Of a stretch of 64,000 nucleotides of DNA, positions 58,787 to 64,000 are shown piece by piece (the first letter of the stretch is position 1; each line of letters opens with the position of its first letter). The position numbers and the translations under genes are program-made. The DNA is from Verrucomicrobiia bacterium (lineage in GTDB: Bacteria; Verrucomicrobiota; Verrucomicrobiia; Verrucomicrobiales; Akkermansiaceae). The notes beneath the pieces were generated by a model, which searched no databases, was not told the origin of the DNA, and saw nothing but the letters and a program-made list of their open reading frames with translations. The DNA is taken from the NCBI GenBank assembly GCA_030432565.1, contig JAUIGV010000006.1:163161-227160 (forward strand), given 5' to 3'.

Positions 58787-59782
58787 TCAGGCAAGTTGTG
58801 GCTCTGCGGGGCGCGATTCGTCGGAATCCGGTGCTTCGAGGCTGCGGTTGGGTTCCTGCGGTTTCATGCCAAGGCGATCGATGAGGGCGAGGTCTTTTTC
58901 GATGGCCGGATTCTTGGCAGTCAGAAGCTTGTCGCCGTAGAAAATAGAGTTGGCTCCCGCGAAGAAGCAGAGGGTCTGGGCTTCCTCGGAAAGTTGGGTG
59001 CGACCGGCGGAAAGGCGGACTTTGGCCTTGGGGACTGCCAGTCGGGCCAGGGCAATGATGCGGACGAGTTCGAAGACATCGACTCCTTGCTCCTCAGCCA
59101 GCGGGGTGCCGGGCATTGGCATGAGTGAGTTGATGGGGACAGACTCGGGTTGCGGATTAAAGCTTGAGATGACTTCCAGCATTTTGAGGCGGTCTTCCGT
59201 GGTTTCGCCGAGTCCGAGGATCCCGCCGCAGCAAATGGACATTCCGGCATCCTGCGCGTGGCGGATGGTATTGAGACGATCCTGAAAGGTGTGGGTGGTG
59301 ACAATGTTCGGATAGTGTTCCGGCGAGGTGTCGATGTTGTGATTGTAAGCGGTCACTCCGGCTTCCTTGAGCTTTTCCGCTTCGGAAGGTCCGAGTTCAC
59401 CGAGGGTGACACAAACTTCCATACCGAGTTCGGAAACATCGCGGACGATGTCGAGGACTTGTTCGAAGCGCTGGGTGCCTTCGCGGACTCCGCGCCAGGC
59501 GGCGCCCATGCAAAAACGGGTGGAGCCACTCTCGCGGGCAGCTTTGGCTCGCTCCATGATGTCGCATTTCTCCATGAGGCGTTCGGCATCGACACCGCTT
59601 TTGTAGCGGGCGGACTGCGCGCAGTAGGAGCAATCCTCGGAGCAGCCTCCGGTCTTGATGGAAAGGAGGGTGCAAAGTTGGACTTCCGCTGCGGGCCAGT
59701 TTTCCTCGTGGATCCGGCGGGAACGCTGGATGAGGTCAAAGAGGGGAAGTTGGTAGAGTGTATTGAGTTCTTCGAAGGTCAT
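58787..59782 (-). CDS. bioB: Biotin synthase
   Basis: A 331-residue radical SAM enzyme inserting sulfur into dethiobiotin. The SAM-cluster motif is TGGCSEDCSYCAQSARY with Cys47, Cys51 and Cys54. Other features: GSTRFCMGAAWR, VTAYNHNIDTSPEHYPNIV, CCGGILGLGETTEDRLKML, VPINSLMPMPGTPL and VRLSAGRTQLSEEAQTLCFFAGANS (in pieces) with the 2Fe-2S ligands. The final ~25 residues (NRSLEAPDSDESRPAEPQ) are a disordered tail. It is the second gene of a run with a caspase-like protein 18 bases upstream. Confidence 0.95.
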   Translation of the reverse strand: MTFEELNTLYQLPLFDLIQRSRRIHEENWPAAEVQLCTLLSIKTGGCSEDCSYCAQSARYKSGVDAERLMEKCDIMERAKAARESGSTRFCMGAAWRGVREGTQRFEQVLDIVRDVSELGMEVCVTLGELGPSEAEKLKEAGVTAYNHNIDTSPEHYPNIVTTHTFQDRLNTIRHAQDAGMSICCGGILGLGETTEDRLKMLEVISSFNPQPESVPINSLMPMPGTPLAEEQGVDVFELVRIIALARLAVPKAKVRLSAGRTQLSEEAQTLCFFAGANSIFYGDKLLTAKNPAIEKDLALIDRLGMKPQEPNRSLEAPDSDESRPAEPQLA

Positions 59783-59800
59783 GAAGTTGGTGGTCGAAAG

Positions 59801-60472
59801 TTAGCGGATCCACTTGCCGGATACCGTGGGCAGCTTGCCGAAAGAGAGTGCGGAGTAGTCGGTCTTCCCTTTTGCTCCGATGAGGGGAATGCCGACGCGA
59901 CGACTCCAGACCGCCGACATGCTTTCGCCGGTGTGGCATCCCCAGCTCTGGCAGTGGGCATTTTTGTTGAAGGCGCGGCGTCTGATTTTGCCAAGGTCGC
60001 GCTCGTGAATCCAGGCTTGGCTGACGGCCATCACGTCACTACCGTAATCGAGCATGAAGCAGTGGCGATTTGAGTGGCCGAAAAAGTCGAAGGTGAGGAT
60101 GTCGCGCTGGCGGTTGATCGCGGAGATGGCCTGGTCGCCCGAGTTGATCCAGACAAGCCTGGCGCCGCGTTTTGCGGCCTGTTCCGCGATCCATTTGGTG
60201 TAGGGTTTTCTGTCTTCGCGCCCGCGCGTGACGTAGCCGTTTTGATAAACGATCCAGGTGATCGAGGCGGTTGAACCATAGGATTTCCGAAGTTCGTCCA
60301 TGCGCATGGTTGAGGCGCGGACGAAGTTGGCCCACCAGCGGTCGTGCCGGTCCCGCTCGACACGCAGGTTTTCCCACTTTCGTGAGGCGGGTCCCCCGCA
60401 AAGAATGACGTGCTCTTTTCCAAAAAGAGGCAGTCCGAGCGCGAGTAAAAGTGAGAGGACCAAAAACTTCAT
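59801..60472 (-). CDS. Secreted protein with caspase-like His-Cys motifs
   Basis: About 223 residues from the ATG at 60472 (signal peptide MKFLVLSLLLALGLPLFG). Two blocks recall clan CD peptidases: LTFDFFGHSNRHCFM with His133 in a position like the caspase F-S-G-H, and, 46 residues later, CQSWGCHTGESM with Cys179 in a context like D-S-C-H-S-G of metacaspases or A-C-x-T-G of gingipains. The start (HVILCGGPASRKWENLRVERDRHD in pieces) is unusual and highly charged. The assignment to clan CD is inference. It is the first gene of a run with bioB, ykuD-type and serB-type genes. Confidence 0.6.
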   Translation of the reverse strand: MKFLVLSLLLALGLPLFGKEHVILCGGPASRKWENLRVERDRHDRWWANFVRASTMRMDELRKSYGSTASITWIVYQNGYVTRGREDRKPYTKWIAEQAAKRGARLVWINSGDQAISAINRQRDILTFDFFGHSNRHCFMLDYGSDVMAVSQAWIHERDLGKIRRRAFNKNAHCQSWGCHTGESMSAVWSRRVGIPLIGAKGKTDYSALSFGKLPTVSGKWIR

Positions 60473-60665
60473 GGGCGGAGTATGTCCCTGCTTGGAGGCG
60501 GCTTCAAGGCTGGAGGCGATTAGTTCGGCTTTCAATAGGGAGGGGCAGGCGATTCGTGGTCATCTGTTTCAGCCGGCCCATTTCTGATGTTTTGGATGGT
60601 TTGCTTCACCGGTGGAGAGGACTCCGTATGCTTTGCGAAAATAGCAACATTTTTCAGCCGGCCCC

Positions 60666-61643
60666 TTAGCCGGCATTAAAAGCGACTAGCATTTGCCCGG
60701 ATTCCTGCGGTGGTGATCCTTTGCTGTGAAGGAAGGCGGTGAGGATCAAGAGTTCTTTTCCGCTTGAATCTCTGATTTTGGAAACCGCCGCGTTTGCGAA
60801 GGCAATCGATTTCCCGGGTGTTTTTAGATCCAGTTTTTTCAGTGGGAACCCATCGGAATCACAGAGAAAGAGGCCCCATGTTCCCCAGTCCCCGCGGCTG
60901 CCCTGAACTTCCTGTAAGTAAAAGGATCTGTCTTTCCAAATGAACTTGCTTCGGTCGCCAATATTGCCGTTTGCACCCCGTTTGATAAATGCCTGATTCA
61001 GTGCCCGTGACGGGGAGGCCTCCCATCTTTCGAAGTTGGTCAGGGTGCCTGAAGCCAGTTGATCGACCTGCGCACGCTTGTAGTAGTGAAAGCGAAGGCG
61101 GATCTTCGACGTCGAGAGATGGCCCTTCTTGATCTCCACCTTTTCAAAGCTGGGCGTGCCTTCGGCGGTCGGGGCGAGAGTTCGGGGCAGGTCGATTTCG
61201 CGATCATGTTTCCCGGAGCGCAGGGCTTTGAGGTCGGGGTAGGATCTCAAGCGAATCCAGCATGAATTGGGAGCATCCTTTTCGTATGCGAGCAGGAAGG
61301 TGCCATCATCGGCCTGATGAACCGTTGCTTGCGAGCCATGTTGATCCAGTTCGATGATATGGTTCCATTTCCTAAGATCTGTCGATTCCGAGAGATGGAC
61401 CGAGAATACACCATTCCTCAGCGTGTGCGAAACTCCGAGGCAGACCCCGTCTTTGGCGGAGCGAGGTTGAAAGACATCAAGGCAGTCCATCCCGCGTCCC
61501 TCGTGATCCCGGAGTTTGAAGATGAGGATGTCTGCTTTACCGGTGTTCTCCAGTCGTGTGGCGAGAGCCAAATCCTCTTCCGTGATTGCCTGACAAGACT
61601 GCAGACCACAAAGCAGAGCGAGAAAGAATAGGTGGAACTTCAC
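60666..61643 (-). CDS. Hypothetical secreted beta-propeller-like lipoprotein
   Basis: A 325-residue protein with start GTG at 61643 and an AAGGGA upstream. Signal peptide and lipobox are MKFHLFFLALLCGLQSCQA (Cys17). The rest is beta-rich with a five-bladed glycosidase-propeller feel: FSVHLSESTDLRKWNHIIEL, HQADDGTFLLAYEKD, GDRSKFIWKDRSFYLQEVQGSRG (in pieces), FANAAVSKIRDSSGKELLILTAF. Such lipoproteins bind glycans or are GH43/GH32-related; no catalytic acids are certain. It is alone on the minus strand. Confidence 0.65.
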   Translation of the reverse strand: MKFHLFFLALLCGLQSCQAITEEDLALATRLENTGKADILIFKLRDHEGRGMDCLDVFQPRSAKDGVCLGVSHTLRNGVFSVHLSESTDLRKWNHIIELDQHGSQATVHQADDGTFLLAYEKDAPNSCWIRLRSYPDLKALRSGKHDREIDLPRTLAPTAEGTPSFEKVEIKKGHLSTSKIRLRFHYYKRAQVDQLASGTLTNFERWEASPSRALNQAFIKRGANGNIGDRSKFIWKDRSFYLQEVQGSRGDWGTWGLFLCDSDGFPLKKLDLKTPGKSIAFANAAVSKIRDSSGKELLILTAFLHSKGSPPQESGQMLVAFNAG

Positions 61644-61727
61644 GATCCCTTTTACCTTTCTTTTGAAGGAGGGTTATCAGTAGGTTTGTGGGATGAGGAA
61701 GTCCGTGTCCGTCGTGGTCGCAAGCAC

Positions 61728-62864
61728 TCAGGAGCCGACTACCGGGCAGAATGTATCGAGCGCTGATTTGAGTCGTTCGGTCTGGGTGCCGAAGTTCATG
61801 CGGACACAGCGGGGGTGGCCGAAGAAGGCTCCGTCGGAAAGGTAGAGGCCGGCGTCTTCCACGGCCCGAATCGGGTTCTCGATTTGAAGTGCCGTGCAGT
61901 CGATCCAGGCCAGATAGGTTGCTTCGATTTGAGGCACTTTGGCGCCCGGAATTCTTTCACGAATGGTCGAGGTGAGAAGGTCACGGTTGGTGCGCAGGTA
62001 GGCGAGGAGGTCTTGTCGCCAGGGCTCGCCGTGTTTGTAAGCAGCTTCGGCTGCGTAGTATGCGATGCAATTGATCTCGGGAAGGGTATGACCGCGGGCG
62101 GCGGTGAAGCGGCGACGGATGGAGTCGTTTGGAATAACGGCGAAGGCGTATCCGAGTCCCGCGATGTTGTAAGTCTTGCTGGGAGCGAGTAAAGTGATGG
62201 TGCGGTCACGAAGTGCTTCGGACAAATTGAGCGCGGAGAAGTGCGGGGTCTTTTCTTCGTCAAGGATGAGGTCGCAGTGGATCTCGTCGGAAAGGAGAAT
62301 GAGGTCGTGTTTTTCGCAGAAGGTTGCGAGTTGGGTGATTTCATCTTCCGCGAACACGCGACCCATCGGGTTTTGTGGATTGCTGAGGACGAAGATCTTG
62401 GTGTCAGGAGTGACCTTGTCCTCGAGCGCCTGCCAATCAAAGGTCCACTTGCCGCCGGAATCGACGTGATCGACGGTGAGGAGTTCCATGGCAGCATCGT
62501 GATGAATGCCCAGGAACGGTGGGTAAACCGGAGTGCAGGTGAGGACTTTGTCCCCGGCTTTGCCAAAGGCACGGGCTGCGAGCGAGAGAGCCGGGACGAG
62601 GCCGCCGAGGTGAACAATTTCCTCCTCAGGCGCAGAGTAGCCGATGCGATTTTGAAGGTAGCTTTGCAGGGTCTCGACAAGAGAAGGATGCGCTTGAGCA
62701 TATCCAAAGACGCCGTGGTCGACGCGCGAGCGGATGGCCTCAATGACTTCGGGAGGCGAGACGAAGTCCATGTCGGCGACCCAGAGCGGATTGAGCTCGG
62801 GGCGCTTGTCCCACTTGAGGGAGCCGGTTCCGCGTCGGGCGATTGGCGTGTCGAAATCTGTCAT
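61728..62864 (-). CDS. PatB/MalY-type PLP-dependent C-S lyase
   Basis: A 378-residue aminotransferase class I fold enzyme. PLP features are LSNPQNPMGRVF, LLSDEIHCDLIL and LLAPSKTYNIAGLGYAFAV with the Schiff-base Lys. The start RRGTGSLKWDKRPELNPLWVADMDF (in pieces) is typical of the MalY/PatB group, which splits cystathionine or cysteine conjugates to homocysteine, pyruvate and ammonia. Length is normal. It lies about 85 bases from the secreted lipoprotein and 124 bases from the divergent sulfatase. Confidence 0.92.
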   Translation of the reverse strand: MTDFDTPIARRGTGSLKWDKRPELNPLWVADMDFVSPPEVIEAIRSRVDHGVFGYAQAHPSLVETLQSYLQNRIGYSAPEEEIVHLGGLVPALSLAARAFGKAGDKVLTCTPVYPPFLGIHHDAAMELLTVDHVDSGGKWTFDWQALEDKVTPDTKIFVLSNPQNPMGRVFAEDEITQLATFCEKHDLILLSDEIHCDLILDEEKTPHFSALNLSEALRDRTITLLAPSKTYNIAGLGYAFAVIPNDSIRRRFTAARGHTLPEINCIAYYAAEAAYKHGEPWRQDLLAYLRTNRDLLTSTIRERIPGAKVPQIEATYLAWIDCTALQIENPIRAVEDAGLYLSDGAFFGHPRCVRMNFGTQTERLKSALDTFCPVVGS

Positions 62865-62988
62865 GTCGGGATGATGCCGAAGTTGGAGGAAGGGCCAACT
62901 ACGAAAGGAGGGAAAATGAAGAGTCGAAGCTGACTCTCATCGACATTCGTTCTTGTCCCCTGAAAAATTGAGAGGGAGGATCAGGGCC

Positions 62989-64000
62989 ATGAAAAGGTGC
63001 ACGGGAATTTTAGCTATTGGGTCTTTGTTGTTGGGTGCTGCAATTGCCGGTGAACGCCCGAACGTCGTGTTGATTTTAGCAGACGACATGGGCTATGGAG
63101 ATGTGCAGGTTTTGAATGAGGAGTCGAAGATCCCGACGCCGCACTTGAATGGGCTTGCGAAAGGTGGCGCGATTTTTACCGATGCACACAGCGGTTCGGC
63201 GGTTTGCACTCCGACGCGTTATGGTTTGATGACGGGGCGGTATTGCTGGCGGTCGCGGTTGAAGCGTGGAGTTCTTTTTCCGCCGAATGACAAGCCCTTG
63301 ATCGAGAACGACCGGGTGACGATTGCCAGCTTTCTGAAGGAGCAGGGATACCGAACGGGGATGGTTGGGAAGTGGCATTTGGGGATTGGCTGGGCACGGG
63401 ATGAGAAGGGGAAGGTTGTTTTTGACGAGCCTTTTACCGATGGGCCCATCGAGAAGGGATTTGAGGAATGGTATGGGGTGGCGGCTTCGCTCGACATGGT
63501 GCCTTATGTCATGTTGCGGAATCATCAGGCGATCGCGAAAACGACGGGGACGCAGGAAGCGATGGGCTTTCCGAAGTATGTCCGCAAGGGGCCGAAGGAT
63601 CCGAATTTTGATCCGGGCGATGCCCTAGATTTGTTCGCGGAAGAAGCGGGGAAATTTATTAAGAAGAAGGACGGCAAGCCCTTCTTTTTGTATCTCCCGC
63701 TGACCGGGCCTCACAAACCGGTTTGGCCGCATGAACGTTTTGTGGGTAAGACCGAGCTGGGGCCTTATGGGGATTTTGTGCATCAGGTGGATGCGACGGT
63801 TGGCATGGTTTTGAAGTCGTTGGAGGAATCAGGGAAGGCTGAAAATACCATTGTGATTTACACTTCGGATAACGGATCATTCATGTTTCGCCGATGGGAG
63901 AAAGAGGATCATCACCTCAAAAATATCAAGGATCAGGGATATCGGCCGGAGGATCACTCAGCCAACTATCATTGGCGGGGGACGAAGGCCGATGTTTGGG
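62989..64000 (+). CDS. Secreted sulfatase (3' partial at window end)
   Basis: A sulfatase cut by the right edge (first ~337 residues seen). The ATG at 62989 is preceded by GGGAGGATCAGGGCC. Signal peptide MKRCTGILAIGSLLLGAAIAG, then RPNVVLILADDMGYGDVQV with metal-site Asp-Asp, the modified-Cys motif CTPTRYGLMTG with Cys73 (canonical C-x-P-T-R), RTGMVGKWHLGIGW, FLYLPLTGPHKPVW and IVIYTSDNGSF. This layout is typical of type I sulfatases of arylsulfatase or N-acetylgalactosamine-6-sulfatase type. It is the third sulfatase in the window. Confidence 0.92.
   Translation, partial: MKRCTGILAIGSLLLGAAIAGERPNVVLILADDMGYGDVQVLNEESKIPTPHLNGLAKGGAIFTDAHSGSAVCTPTRYGLMTGRYCWRSRLKRGVLFPPNDKPLIENDRVTIASFLKEQGYRTGMVGKWHLGIGWARDEKGKVVFDEPFTDGPIEKGFEEWYGVAASLDMVPYVMLRNHQAIAKTTGTQEAMGFPKYVRKGPKDPNFDPGDALDLFAEEAGKFIKKKDGKPFFLYLPLTGPHKPVWPHERFVGKTELGPYGDFVHQVDATVGMVLKSLEESGKAENTIVIYTSDNGSFMFRRWEKEDHHLKNIKDQGYRPEDHSANYHWRGTKADVW

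Noticed and set aside
60536..60665. Two copies of TTCAGCCGGCCC about 85 bases apart as possible insertion-site repeats
   Set aside because: Too short, and no mobile gene lies between them.
1..64000. tRNA and rRNA genes
   Set aside because: I scanned by eye for T-loop and conserved rRNA text and saw no convincing match; a covariance-model search would be needed to exclude them fully.

Overview
The window reads as a chromosomal segment of a free-living, probably marine, heterotrophic member of the Verrucomicrobiota (PVC superphylum). This is inferred from gene content: paired DUF1549/DUF1553 plus DUF1501 proteins, a DUF1592/DUF1552 pair, a giant PVC-type heme-binding protein, three formylglycine-type sulfatases, PEP-CTERM sorting tails, a CotH/lamin-tail giant exoprotein and FecR-type sensors. 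Shine-Dalgarno sites are often weak, and TTG/GTG starts and 4-bp ATGA/GTGA stop-start overlaps are common. I found no rRNA, tRNA or CRISPR array.

Layout. 0-4.3 kb: a partial FecR-serpin fusion, a sulfatase and a small membrane protein. 4.3-8.4 kb: DUF1501 and cytochrome/DUF1549/DUF1553 pair, divergent from a flavin monooxygenase (8.4-9.6 kb). 9.6-13 kb: a secreted caspase-like protein and the gluconate pair gntK/gntP. 13-15.2 kb: a fasciclin protein, an RluA/TruC-type pseudouridine synthase and an Rrf2 regulator. 15.3-18.3 kb: giant heme-binding dehydrogenase-like protein. 18.3-23.3 kb: an accessory patch with IS91-like and IS110-like transposase remnants flanking a secreted protein of two seven-repeat FG-GAP propellers. 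23.3-29.3 kb: a four-gene run (DUF1592, DUF1552, TIM-barrel isomerase-like, di-heme peroxidase). 29.3-41.6 kb, minus strand: DUF3857/transglutaminase protein, PEP-CTERM trypsin-like protease, beta-helix exoprotein, cytochrome P450 and a 1698-residue CotH exoprotein. 41.8-43.9 kb: a TPR-sulfatase fusion.

From 43.9 kb the content becomes more housekeeping: a Fur-headed minus-strand run with a zinc-peptidase-like protein and a TIM-barrel protein; a plus-strand lipoprotein-menC-menE run; PIN-PhoH, a lipoprotein and an RNase III-like miniprotein; a spondin-like PEP-CTERM protein; nuoA-dapA-queE; ruvA; a run of a caspase-like small protein, bioB, an L,D-transpeptidase and a serB-type phosphatase; a PatB-type lyase; and a third sulfatase cut by the window end.

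How it fits together. Much of the first 43 kb encodes exported proteins for breaking down sulfated or otherwise modified polymers and for extracytoplasmic electron transfer (c-type hemes, DUF1501/1552 Tat-type partners, peroxidase). The most unusual items are the FecR-serpin fusion with an antithrombin-like Arg-Ser reactive loop, two different caspase-like proteins, the double FG-GAP propeller between transposon scars, and a jelly-roll module shared by two giant exoproteins on either side of a P450 gene.
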